64,000 nucleotides of DNA from Polydactylus sextarius. Lineage: Eukaryota > Chordata > Actinopteri > Polynemidae. The notes under the pieces are model-generated. The model was not told where the DNA came from, did no database searches, and was given only the letters and a program-made list of their open reading frames with translations. A program made the position numbers and the translations under genes. Where the stretch lies: contig CM028918.1 of assembly GCA_016801845.1 (NCBI GenBank), positions 16,236,501 to 16,300,500 of the forward strand. The letters are read 5' to 3'. Below are positions 21,753-33,892 of the stretch, piece after piece (the stretch's first letter is position 1; every line of letters begins with the position of its first letter).

Positions 21753-23477
21753 TCAGATAAAGTCCTGAAAGCAGATGGTGGGGAGAGCAGAGGTGAAGTC
21801 CTCAAAAGTGGGACATGAACAAAGGTTTTCAGTGTGTGTTTCAAACTGATCCAGCAGGTCGTTCTCATTGTTCGCTGTTATGGACGATGCAGTCAGTGAA
21901 GTAGATGCAGTTGGCTCTGGAGTATGGCTCATGGCTGATGTATGGACCGGGGTAACAGACAGTTTTTGTGTAGGAAGGTTCTCAAGTTCTGCTGACTCTG
22001 ACAGGGGGTTCTCTACCACCTTGGGGGTTGCCGGGGTCACACACAGTTTCTTCAGCTGCTGTGTGTCCTCATTAGGCACGTTTGTGGCTGCTGGTGGAGC
22101 CTTCCTTCTCACCCTCCGTCTCTTTCTCTTCTTGCCCTACAACAAAACACACAAGTTAGTTTTTCTGTCTAACATCAGCTGATGTCTACAGTGAATACTG
22201 TAATGATATAACATCTGTGAGTTGTGAGAATAGTGTGCATACATAGTTGTCTCTGAAGGTCCAATCAGGGAATTCCTGAAGGTGGCGTTGTCTCTCCCTC
22301 TCAGCAGCTTGATGGTACTTGGCCCTGTCTACCTCTGACAGGGCCCTCCACTGTTGACACACAACAACACACTGTCAACACACAAGACTACATACTACAC
22401 ACAAGTAAATATTGACTACTACATAACACAATGTTGAATGATATAATGTATAAAAACATGTTAACAGATACACACAGATACGCATTAATATGTGCAGGCT
22501 CTGCATTACAAACTATTTGGGACAAAATAGTGAAATGCCTGTTTACATTTAGATTTGCTCTCTGGTCACGAGACAATTAAATATCAAAATACTCATTTTC
22601 AGGAAAAGAAAATAAATGTGATACTGTGTGTCTCAATTAAACAGAACAAAGACACATACCTTTAGTCCCAGGATGACATTGACAGCAACACTGTTAGAAA
22701 CGTTGAACGTGTCCAAAACATTTTGCTCCTGTTCTTTCTTAAAAAGAAAGAAAGCATTAAGAGGCTTTTTGACATATGTCTGATCATCGTCCTGGGTCTC
22801 CCACTTTCTTCTTCTATGGCAATGCAGACAAAAAAGAATAAAAACAAAAACAAAGTAAGAACATGAGCTATGTCTGTGTGAAAATGACAACAGTAATCAA
22901 ACACATTTAATCAAAAGAACTGACATGTCAGGATGACTTACTGAGACTTGGGGGATTTCGGTGGAGAAGCTACGCTGGGGCCGGTGTAGAAGTTACTGGG
23001 TGGAAACTCATACACCACCTGACCATTTCTGCATAGATGAAGTCAGATACAAACATGTGAGGTTAAAAAACATGTTAGCTCATATTTGTGTTCAGTCATG
23101 TGTATTTGTTAGAACAGTGTGAGTTACTGACGTTATAATGGCAGGTTTGAGGTTCTGCACTACACTGATGGCTGGGAGGTAAGCAGGACACAGATATGTC
23201 AGGTACTGTGAAGACAGAAAGGGAGGGTGATGGTTAATCTGTCACAATACATACTAAAAGTAGTGTTGCATGATTCAATACATTCAGTAACACATGGATA
23301 AGAGTGTTTTGATACAGATGTAGCTTGAATTCATACGTCTCAAATCTGAACTTAGTGTTTTACCTGTCCCTGGTTGTAGGCACATACAGCCTGGCAATAC
23401 ATGTGCCAAGGCTGCATGAAATATAGAGCTTGGTCATTGAAAGCAGCCTGTCCAACATTCAGTGCAGGAGCAGCCAT
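21753..23477 (-). CDS. Short TCF/LEF-type HMG-box protein
   Basis: Six minus-strand exons, in transcript order 23364-23477, 23132-23205, 22942-23028, 22660-22813, 22243-22350 and 21753-22136, join to 306 residues. The HMG box covers about residues 104-179. It opens YVKKPLNAFFLFKKEQEQNV and continues through WRALSEVDRAKYH and FPDWTFRDNY to the basic tail GKKRKRRRVRRK. PLNAF, the W-ALS spacing and DNYGKK mark it as TCF/LEF rather than SOX (which has RPMNAF). The box is split before WRALS and after DNY, leaving a 108-nt exon; from memory TCF/LEF genes have the same exon. The roughly 100 N-terminal residues are rich in Tyr, Ala and Pro and show no beta-catenin-binding domain. The Ser/Thr-rich C-terminus lacks a C-clamp. 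It probably binds TCF-type DNA sites in the nucleus. The donor at 23131 (GTCAGT) was chosen over GTAACT four bases later because only it keeps the frame. Confidence 0.8.
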
Positions 23478-24511
23478 AAACAGCTGCTAAAATCTGAGTG
23501 GAGCTGTGCAGGTGAAGGTGGAGGTGAAAGTGGGAGTGAAGGCAGAGGGTTGACTGCATCTGTCTGGACAGCCTCTATCTTCCTTTCCTCTCCAGTTTGC
23601 TGAATCTATCTGTTGTGCTGATTGAGACCCTGCGACATTGATAGGAAGCTGTTTTACCTGACACCCGGAGCCACTAACTTTACAGATGAAGACGCTTGCA
23701 GCTTATTGAACAACAATGAACAGTTTGTGAAATATGATGTACTGATAAATATGAGACAACCTGACATCATGTAATAACTACTTTGACCTAAATACAGCTA
23801 AACATTAGATGATAAACATTTAAAAGATGCCAGGGTTCTTCATTTTATATAATTTTGCACATAAAATCTTTATCACAGTAAAAAGTTGAACTTAATTGTG
23901 TTGTATTTCTAGTTATACTTAATAATAATATATTACTAGTCAAGGACAAAAAAAAGTTTCTTACGTGCTGGTGTTTCAAGTAGGAAACTTTCGGTGTTGA
24001 TGACTTTTAATGACTGGTGTTGACTTTTTGTGATGAAAATCTGTGAAGTTTTGTTGCGTTCACCAGCCTCTTCTTACAATTGACGTAGTGTGACGTTCAG
24101 TGGACTGTCGTCATAACCGAATCTGAGGCGATCATAAGGCGAGTTCGGCGGCACAACGTTCTGCAACGTGCTGCTGTTTTCCCGACTTGTTTGGTCACAA
24201 CGTAGCGCAACGACTTTGCAACAGACTTTGGAAGTAGTTTCCCGTTTGGTTTGGTTGGCGGGTTCAAGGAGTTAAGTTACCCAGTGTGCGGTTTTCTTTT
24301 CGTCTCAGTGGAGGATGTAAAAAAAAAAACACACGCATTTGTGACATGTATGTATTGTTTAATATGGAGGCGAATTGCTGCCACACCGAAAAGTTTATTA
24401 AGAAAGCAAGGAACTGTTTAAAGATTATATGCATGGAACAGGATTATTCAACGTTACACCGAATCACCCTCTCAATAAACGACGCGGTGTGAGCCACAAC
24501 CCAACCTGAAC

Positions 24512-24512
24512 G

Positions 24513-24575
<63 letters not shown>
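24512..24575 (+). repeat. (TC)n(AC)n compound microsatellite
   Basis: About 20 bp of TC repeats are directly followed by about 43 bp of AC repeats. Confidence 0.95.
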
Positions 24576-24580
<5 letters not shown>

Positions 24581-26596
24581 CTTAAGAGAGATTTGATGTT
24601 GCTATAATGCTCTTGCACCTTCTGTGGAATGAAAGACAGACAGTATCTAATTTATTTTACCAATGTACATATACTGAAACGTTATTTAATATTTTTATTT
24701 ATGTTCATTAAAAAAAGGAATAAACTCCAAACCCTGTTTTGATCATTATTTGCGCAAAATGATCCAAATGTTAGTTTAGTAAACAAAAAATATATATAAA
24801 AAAAGTTAAATCACAAAACAAACAAACAAACAAATGTGTTCACTGTAAGAAAATTGCATAAGAAATAAAAATGATGGGTAGAAGTGAATGGACCTGTTAA
24901 ATAGAAAAACAAAATCATAAGCATGAGTTATTAATTTAGCAATAAAAAAAAAAGCTTTGCAGACAAAACACTTGTGTTTCTCTTCTAATTCATATTATAT
25001 ATGGTTATATGATTATTATATTATATGATTATACATTAAACTAGCCAAAAAACTTTGTGTAAACCATGACAATAGGAACTGAGAGCAGGTCTGGACGTGC
25101 TGCACTGGTGGAGGATTCCAGGGAGGCTTTTCAGATCAGCCCTCATAAAATTGGAGCTGCAGCCTGAAAATAGCTAGAAGTGAGGTTGAAGAGCAGATCT
25201 TACCCAGCCTGTTATCTCTCCATTATTGATGTAAGTACTTTGCTGAGAGAGCCACAGGAAGATCTAGGATGAGAGTATTGAGAGGTGAAGTAAAGGACAG
25301 CTCCTTGCAGTGCCAAATAGCCATAAAAATCTCAACACATTGAATGTGATGAGATGTGAAGAGCAGAGCAGCTTAAGATGTTTTAACATAGGATGAATGG
25401 AGAGGGTAATCCATCGTCTTACCAGCAGATTGCGCTGTTGCTCCTCTGAAGTGAGACATGTTTGTTGTAACTGCATAGCTTCCTCTGAGGAGTGTGGGGG
25501 ACAAACACCAACAAGAGGAGACATGATGAAAAGAAGATCAGCTCTGTTCACACTGGATATACCAAAATACAAATAGTAATGCAGAGCACAAAGAAACAGA
25601 ATTATACTAAATGCAGACATTAATATAATAACCTGTTATCGTGAATAATACATGTAATAACCTACTCTGACCTCATAAAAATGTAGATACAATTTAAACA
25701 CCTTAAAGGACCAAGCGATCTTGGCAAGGAGCACATAGCTAAAAAAAAAAAAAACATAAAACAAAAAACACTGAAACCACAGGGGAAGTGTTGATTTCAG
25801 ATAAGACTGTCTACACCTAAACACAAACTTTGTATTCATGTCAAAACACAAATACAGAAATGCTTCTACATATAATGGTGGTTTGGTGCTATGACAGTAT
25901 TTTAACTATTTGTTGCAGTGGATCTCAGTAAGGCCAAACCTATCAAAGGTCAAAGTAGTTTTTAACAGTTTTTGTCATATACCCTTATGAACTGCCTGTT
26001 TCTGGAGGTTAACATGTTGCTGATGTTAATTGAGTTATTGCAAGATGCTACAGCTGTAACCACATCCTCATCAAAACACTTCCTCCTCAGTTCTGAGAAA
26101 AACATGTCTGCAAAGACGTAATGAGGAACCAACAGGTCTGAGACCAGTAAAACTTCATCATGAGCATCAAGAGTTAATAATCAAGAGTTCTGGTGAATGA
26201 GGATTTTAACAAAAAATCTTCCACAGGCTTCCCCTAATCTTACAGTGAGATATTATGAGATGTTGGATTACTTCCAATGAACGATACTGACCTTCCATTT
26301 CTTTGTCAATGAATATGAAGACTATTAGTTTTATTGGGAAAGCTGAAGTTTAACAACTATTCAGCATCCATAAAAATGTAGTTCATTTTTGACTGATAAC
26401 TAGTTAAACATTTTGAATGTAGACTGAAGCAATGATGAAGACTATTAATTGGGAACAACTGTAAGTATATTTTGACACATGACAGCAGAGAATAGTATAA
26501 AAGCAACCGATACATGTCCAAAAGCATTTACAATTTGTTCAGAGGAAGAAGAAATTTCTACTATGATGTGCACAAATGACTAAATGTTGAAATGAC

Positions 26597-26725
26597 AAAC
26601 CCAGTCTGGTCCAGGAACCAGTCAGGACATAGTGAGATCACACACTACATCCAGTACTAAGTTACACTCACTGTTATCTGTGTTTGTCTATGACAACATA
26701 TTGTGACTGTATGAGACACACTGGC
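26597..26725 (+). pseudogene. Orphan fragment of a receptor tail exon and its intron
   Basis: From ACCCAGTCTGGTCCAGGAAC onward this segment is nearly identical to 32440-32565 in fragment E: the last part of a cytoplasmic exon, its donor and about 100 bp of intron. The upstream part of the exon is missing and no neighbouring receptor exons were found. It is a relic of a duplicated or rearranged receptor gene. Confidence 0.65.
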
Positions 26726-28773
26726 TCTAGTGATAGTGACAGTGAGGATGATGGTAGTATTTAGACTGGTGGTATGCCACAAAAATCATACTGTCATTAG
26801 CCAAGTAAGCTAATTGGCTATGAAAAACGTACCAACAAACAAAAAAACAAAAATGGGTCAGTGACCATTTATATCCATCTGACATTTGTACCATTGGATC
26901 TCTTGTCCCCCAAAATGTTAATTTGACTGCTGTAAATTAATTCTAAGGAATCCTGGAGATCAGTGATTGAAAAAAATCAATTTAAATGTCACCATTTTGA
27001 AAGTATAAGATGGCTGCCATACTGACACATAAAAATGTGGAATTAAAAAGTTTCTGACTCTGTTGTTTGTAAGCTTTCCAAAAATATATAGTTTTCATAA
27101 TCCACCCCAAAATAACGCAAGGAAAAAATTAAACAGTCGATTAAATCGTGTGTATGTGATCGTTGAGCATTCATAAGTCTTTAAAGCATGACCACTGGCC
27201 ACTTTACTTTTGGTGCACTTGGACTTACCCACTTAGGTAACTTACTTACTTACTTAGTTATCAGTACTTCACTTCATGTGTAGAGACCCTATTCATGTTA
27301 CTGCTGAAGAGAAGTGATATTTTGAGCTTTATTAGTGGTTAAAAAATGACAATTTAGATACGTTTGGCTGACTGCCCTGCTTACTTTCATTGTTAACTAT
27401 TTGGTTGTGAAAACAAAGAGAAGAAAGGATAATAAATCAAACATGATGTTACCTTTTGTTCTTCTCATCACCTGCTTCCAGACATCTCTAAGGATACTGT
27501 ATTTAACACTATGTAAAAAATAATCTTTTAATAAACTAGTTAGGAGACAAACCAGTCTGTCATGTCAACATCAGAGAGAAATGTCATTTCTTTCAGACAC
27601 AGTTGTCCTCTGTGTCTCTGGACGGGCCTTGTTCAATTGTTGGTTTTCAAGGTTTGATTGTGGTCTGTGAGTTTACCATTTCATTTAGGATTTCGAGTTA
27701 TTTGGTTCATTCAGGGTCTTATCTGGTCATATTCTTTCAATATGACTCCAGTCAATGGTCTGGAGTTGCAGTAAACTACTATTAATTCCAAGTGTATCAA
27801 ACACCTTCTATGTTGCTGGTTTTCAAGGTTTAAATACCTGGTAAAATCCTCTCAGTCCACTCAATTTAATCTCATCTCTTGATGCCAGTGCTCAGAATAA
27901 GACCATCTGTTTACTTCTTTACTTATTAACCAAAAGGCCACAAACTGTAAATTTCCACATCTCTTCTTCTCCCATCATTGTGAGGGACCCTGATGTACAT
28001 CCTGCTGATTTATGACAGCTTGTATTGTCAAGTTTGCAGGATGTGGCACCGAATGGGGCCCCTGGATAGCCAAATGGTGATGGGGTTCAACGTTCCTGCA
28101 CGTTTTTCCCCCACACTCCTCCCTATTACACCTTCTTTATCACTAAACTCAAATAATGTCCAAAAATAATATTTAAAAAAGACTTAACCAGTGTAATGCT
28201 TCATCATTATATCACATCAAGACACCCCATGTTCGCACAGTCTCCTGTCCAGTGATGTATTTGTGACAATGATGTGTTTTACCTCAAGAGAAGAAGAAGA
28301 CGACTAAGGTTGAAGATGTTTGTATAGTACAGTGACTGTGTGTGTGGGTAATATCAGGCCACTTGTGTGGGCGTTAACATCAAGTGTGAGACACACAGAT
28401 AAGAGGTTTTTGACACGTGTTTGCAGATAAAGAGGGGAGTGTGGGGCTCTACTTTATTGAGATCACACTGAAAGTTATTGCTAATACAGACTATGTAACT
28501 ATAGTGCACAAATATTAATTTGGCAATTTGGCAGAAGAAAGTGTCCTTCAAGGACTAAAATTTCTCTTCTTTTATTCTTGAGGGGAAAAAACATAACTGT
28601 TCCAAATACATAGCGGGGTGGGACACAGTGTGAGGAGGTGGAGCCGATATTAATACTACTGACCAAAATATCACTGTCCCAACTGAATTTCAACAATGAA
28701 AAATTTCAGAGACAAGAATAACGACATTTGAGGCGTGGAAGCAACAGATAGACAGAGACAACAGGAAACAACG

Positions 28774-30760
28774 ATGGTTGAATTAAGACGGATTAAAATG
28801 TTTTTATTAATGATCCTGCTGCTTCACTCTACAGGTGAGAACACATGTCATTACAAATGCTGACTTTGCTTATATTATGAATTTATTCATGTACTGATAA
28901 ATGAAGTTTCATTCAGTTTATTGATGAGTGAAGTTTTGGTGAGGTATGGTGAGGAGATCGCTGTATTTATACAAAAATATGTTTTGTATTTATTTTTATA
29001 TGATGGCTTTTATCAACTATTAGAAACAATTTTCAAAGTTCTGCAGAATGTATAATGATCACACAAGCTGTCAACCACGAGATAGATGGTGTCATGTGCT
29101 AAATTTATATTTAGGCTCATGTTTCTTTGTTTCTCTCATCTTTTTCACAGCAGTGACTGGACAACATTTCTCCTCTATTGCTGTCAGAGCTGGAGATGAT
29201 GCGACTTTACCTTGTGAAGATGTGAGAGATGATCAGGATCAATGTGACAAAACTAACTGGTCCTTCACTTCAACAGACACTGTAGTTTTGGTCACACATG
29301 GAAAAATCACTGAAGAACCAGACAGACTGAGTGTTACAGAGAAATGTTCTCTGGTTATAAAGAATGTTTCAATTGAGAATGTTGGTGTTTACACCTGCAT
29401 ACAGTTTGATGAAGTAGGACAACAAGAAGGTCCAGGCTCTGATGTTGATCTGTTTGTTGTCACCAGTGAGTATTTACATCATAATGTTTTCAGTTCAAAC
29501 ATAATGATGATCACAGTGATGAAGTTAATTTTACTCTTGTTTGTCTCCATCTTCACCAGTGACTGAACAGCAGCTTGGTGACAAGATGACGTTGTCCTGC
29601 TTTTTGAGGGTATATATGTATTGTGAACACACAGTGAAGTGGGTGTTTGAGGGCAAAGATGTGGATGAAGGTAACACAGACATGAAGACGTCACAGTCTG
29701 ACTGCTCAGTCACTGTCACATTTCCCACCTCTTATCTCAAACACAAACCAAACAATCATCAGTTTCAGTGTAAAGTGACTGATCGTTACATCAGCGAAGT
29801 TCAGCTGTTTAACTTCACTGTTTCATCCTCAGGTGAGAATATGATGAGTTGTTTATTATCACCTTCAACTGATGTGACTCACAAAAAACTTTGATTTATT
29901 TAATGTATTCATAATGATGTCGTTCTTTTACATTTTGTTCCTGTAGATATTACTTTATGAAGTATTCACTAACTGTACGGTTTGTTGAGTTTTGCTTTTT
30001 ATTTTGTGCAGATGCCTCAATGATAAGAACAATAACAAGTGAAGCTCAAAATAGTGAGTCAAATTTTGTCTCTTTCACTCATTTCTCTGTCGATTAATTT
30101 GTTTTTCAGCCTCTTTTGAAATGAAGGAAAGTGCAAGTAAAAAGTGTTTTTAATGTTTTCATTCTCTTTCCAGGTTGGTGGAGCATCAGTTTTTTCTCTG
30201 TGGTTTTAGCAACACTCATAATTATTGTTGTAATCATCAGCATATGGATAAGAACTGTAAAGGTGAGAACAGTCATTGATGACAATGTTTTAAGAGAAGT
30301 CTTAGAGTTTGTACATTTATTAGTTTACAGATCAAAACCAGTGTTTGTGATCATTGTTGTTCTCTATTAACTGTGGAAGCTACTGTGTTTATTAGATCAT
30401 TGTGGATTTCCTGCTGCTAAATGTGGTTCAGTTGAAGCCTGACAGTCAGACAAGTTTGTGATTGGACAGTCGTCAGTTCAAAGTCCTGCACTGGCTGTGA
30501 CAGTGTGTGTTGGAAAGTGGATGAGTAATGTTCACATCTGCTCCAATAACTATCAGTCAAGTTCCCTTGAGCAAGGCACTGAGCTCCAGCTGATCCTCTG
30601 GAGCTGCTCTGTGTTTCAACATTCGTGTGTTTTCACTCACAATGTTCACTCAAAGTGTGTTGTGTTGTTTTCACAGAGGCATGATGATGAAGATGGTGAT
30701 GATGCTACAGTGAACTATGAAAACGTTGGAGAGCCTTCAGTTTCTGTCAGACTCCACTGA
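28774..30760 (+). CDS. Receptor gene D: two-Ig receptor with YENV tail
   Basis: Exons 28774-28834, 29151-29465, 29560-29832, 30012-30053, 30174-30262 and 30677-30760 give 287 residues. A leader (MFLLMILLLHS core) is followed by a V-type Ig domain (ATLPCEDV, DQCDKTNWSF, KCSLVIKNVS, GVYTCIQF). The second Ig domain has MTLSCFL, VKWVFEGKDV and FQCKVTD. A 14-residue stalk leads to a TM segment at about 234-256 without a charged residue in its core. The tail is only 28 residues and acidic, with one tyrosine in VNYENV (Tyr274). That site fits both a Grb2 pYxN motif and a loose ITIM pattern. The last exon resembles that of gene A, not those of B, C or F. Signalling sign is uncertain. Confidence 0.85.
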
Positions 30761-31854
30761 TCAACAGCTTCAACATCAGCTCAGCACAGAAATGACTCCA
30801 CTGCTGTTGTATTATCACAATCATTTAGTTTGAAATATAAAACACGCTTAAGAGACTATGGACAAACTGGGCTAAGAGGGAGACCTGGACTACAGACTAT
30901 TTTTTATATAAGGCTATTTTTATGTCTATTTTTATGTCAATATGACTGATTTGAGCTCATATTAATAAGCCCACTGTGGATTTTATAAGATGTGTTCATC
31001 AGCTGTTGCAGAAACAGATATTACAGGAGTCCAGTACATGTTTGGCTTTAATTATGCATGTCCATGAAATCAGGTTGATGATAAAATAATCTGAAATTGA
31101 TTAAAAAAAAATTACTCTACTATGTGTGATTTTTCCTAGTGAATGACTGTGGATTACTGTGCACAATGATAGGAAAAGGGGAAATGTTGACACTGAAAAT
31201 CCATAGTGCAACAGGAGTGCAAGATTTCCCAGATCTGGCTCCTGGTCTGAGAAGGTGATTGAAGAAGAGCTTTTCTCAACAGTCAGGTCAGAGTCAGATT
31301 TTTTCTGTTGGTTTTTTCTAAGGCTGCTGACAGTTATTACCATTATTATTGCTGATAAACTTACTGTCAGTCACACCACATGACAGACTTAGCTTCTTGA
31401 TATGTAGTGGAGCAAGTATGTAGGCAGAACTGAAATGCAATAAGTTGCAATGGGGCAGTGATACACTTCACAGTAATCACAGGCAGTAAATTTGCCATTT
31501 TTTCTTTGTCACAAACGACATTAAAAGGGTTTAGTAATCTTATATGACCACTAGATGCTGGAAATGTGACAAAATAGTTTCATCATTGTATGTTAGTGTG
31601 TGAAATAATGTTGCTTGATAAATATTGTGCTTGAGTCCATGGTTGTCGTTTTAAATCTGTACTTAAAACAGCGTATCAACCTGGCATAATTCATCAACTG
31701 TGCTGTCTCTAAGAAATGCAGTCTCTAATCATATCAGATATCAGAAGAATATCAGAAAAACGTGACACTAGGCACCTGGTTTTGTTCCAAACTATATTTT
31801 TCAAGAAGATGAAGAGTTGTTTTTGTACTATAATTCTCAGTGCACAAACACACA
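30761..31854. other. Gene D 3'UTR and intergenic region
   Basis: AT-rich DNA with no coding exon recognised and no clear repeat. The gene D transcript end cannot be set with confidence. Confidence 0.55.
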
Positions 31855-32862
31855 AGTGACTGATCGTTACAACAACAAAGTTCAACTGTTTAACTTCAGT
31901 GTTTCATCCTCAGGTGAGAATATGATGAGTTGTTTATTATCACCTTCAACTGATGTGACTCACAAAAAACTTTGATTTATTCTATATTTTTGTGATGATG
32001 TCATTCTTTTCCGTTTTATTCCTGTAGCTAATAACTCAAGTGCAGATGAAGACACAACAACAACAATTGAAAAGGCTGTGACCAACATCAGTGACTCTGA
32101 ACCAATATGAAAACATAGTGACTTTCATTCTCGTTTGAAATGTTAATTTTAGTTAAACAGAACATAAAACGACAACAAATGTAATGTTAATGTTTTCATT
32201 TTCTTTCCAGGTTGGTGGTTTTACGTTGTTGTAGCTGTGACTTCAGCAGCACTCTTAATAACTGTTGTGGTCGTCATCAGATGGAAGAGAACTAAAGGTG
32301 AGAAAGTTCACACATGAAACTTTTAATGTTTTATAAAACAAGATGGACAAGAAACACAAACTGACTTTCTTGTTTATGGAAATATGAACCATAACTAGAT
32401 TGTGTTTGTCCAGAGACAGAGATTAAACTCAGCAGACACCCAGTCTGGTCCAGGAACCAGTCAGGACACGGTGAGATCACACACTACATCCAGTACTAAG
32501 TTACACTCACGGTTATCTGTGTTTGTCTACGACAACATTTTGTGACTGTATGAGACACAGTGACTCTAGAAAAGAGGAAAGGAAAACGATGCAGCTGCAC
32601 TGAACCAAAATAGATCAGAAGAGTGAAGTGGTGAGAAACACACAGTAGTGTCAGACACACAATGTTAATGAATAATCATAAAAAATAATAATAATTAAAA
32701 AAAAACAGAAAAAAAGAAAAGAATCAAGTCATTAGGAGTGAATAAGTCCACATGTCACTGAGCAGTCATTATGGTGTCCTCACTGTGTAGGCTGATCCTG
32801 AGGATGGTGTTTCCTACGCCTCCGTCAGCTACATCAAGAAGACCAGTGGTGGAGCCCGGGTA
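31855..32862 (+). pseudogene. Receptor fragment E: decayed, 5'-truncated copy
   Basis: Pieces in order are: the last 20 or so codons of a second Ig exon (ending 31914, VTDRYNNKVQLFNFSVSSS), a stalk exon from 32028 (ANNSSADEDTTTTIEKAVTN), a TM exon 32211-32297 (GWWFYVVVAVTSAALL, ending RWKRTK), a tail exon ending at 32468, and an ITIM-bearing tail exon at 32792-32860 (ADPEDGVSYASV, then YIKKTSGGAR). There is no leader, V domain or first part of the second Ig domain. The stalk exon has no clear donor before its stop, and no final tail exon was found before gene F. The intron after the Ig piece is almost identical to that of gene D, so the copy is recent. It may still serve as an alternative exon source, but no intact receptor can be read from it. 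Confidence 0.72.
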
Positions 32863-33813
32863 AGTTTCCTGTTTACTGCTGATGTTAGTGAATGAGGAAG
32901 AACAAGTCTATATATATCAGAAGCTGTTCTTCTGACACTCCTCTTTACTCTTCTTTGTTGTAACATACGTACATATGAGTGTGTACCTGTGAGGAGACAA
33001 CAGTTGGCTACTTGTTTTGGTAATGGTGATTTGAGGTCTGGTTTTGACTGTTTCAGTAAGAAGAGACATGTTTATTACTGAAACACAAACTTTGTTTTTA
33101 TGTAGACCCACACGAACAGACTGGCAAAGACATACTATAGAGGCTTGGTGCTCACGCCGCCTCAGTTGAATATACTTAATTCACGATACTCATTAATGGT
33201 TTAACTATTTGTTACTGCTGGTCTCAGTGAACCTAAATTAAATGTTTAGGAAGGTTTTTGCAATTTCTGTCTATTTCTGTGAGATTATCAGCTCATAGTT
33301 AGATTGTAACACCCCCAGAACTCTACTGCTGTTGTAACTACATTCACTTCCCTTCAGTTCTCAGAGAAATATGTCTGCATAGACACAATGAGGAACCAAC
33401 AGGTCTGAGACCAGTAAAACATCATCTTATGTGTGTTGTTTCCAGCTGCTACAGTATCACCATGTTGCTCCATGAACATCAAGAGTCAAATTCTGGTGAA
33501 TGAAGACTTTGACTCTGTCTGTTCATGTGCTGTCAAACAACATGAATCTGTCTGTTTCTAATGAACGCTGTCTAAAAAAAGAAGAGCTGCATTAATGCAA
33601 ACATTATTCTTAACTAAGAATCTTCACAACCTCAACTTCAGTATTTTTTTTTTTACAGAGTGTTAAACACATTGCCAGAGATAAACACTGTGGCCTTGAG
33701 TCTTAATATAAAAATGTAAAATATAAAAAACAACATTCCATCCTGTTCTACATGCTTTCTTTAGAGAGAAGAATTGATATAATCTGTTTACTGGAGAAAA
33801 CCAGAGTGGAAAA
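32863..33813. other. Intergenic region between fragment E and gene F
   Basis: No coding exon seen. A block near 33385-33510 is closely similar to 26115-26215, another sign of segmental duplication in the cluster. Confidence 0.55.
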
Positions 33814-33846
33814 GAGGAAGTTACATCACACTAATAACAGGAAGTA
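33814..33846 (+). promoter_or_regulatory. Twin Ets-site promoter element of gene F
   Basis: GAGGAAGT at 33814-33821 and AACAGGAAGT at 33836-33845 lie 50-80 bp before the start codon. The arrangement matches that upstream of gene C. Confidence 0.5.
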
Positions 33847-33892
33847 TGTGGTACAAGTCTTTACAGTTTTAGAAACTGTGACATTTGCGGAC

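Larger units (their letters stand above)
23478..28773. other. Intergenic region between the HMG-box gene and gene D
   Basis: About 5.3 kb without an intact gene. It holds the 5' side of the HMG-box gene, a TC/AC microsatellite at 24512-24575, and two fragments (about 26090-26215 and 26597-26725) copied from the flanks and tail region of receptor genes. CRE-like words lie near 24080-24095. Open frames at 25264-25620 and elsewhere match no family. Confidence 0.6.

Noticed and set aside
25264..25620. 118-codon minus-strand frame in the gap before gene D
   Set aside because: No motif or family resemblance, and no neighbouring exons in a consistent phase.
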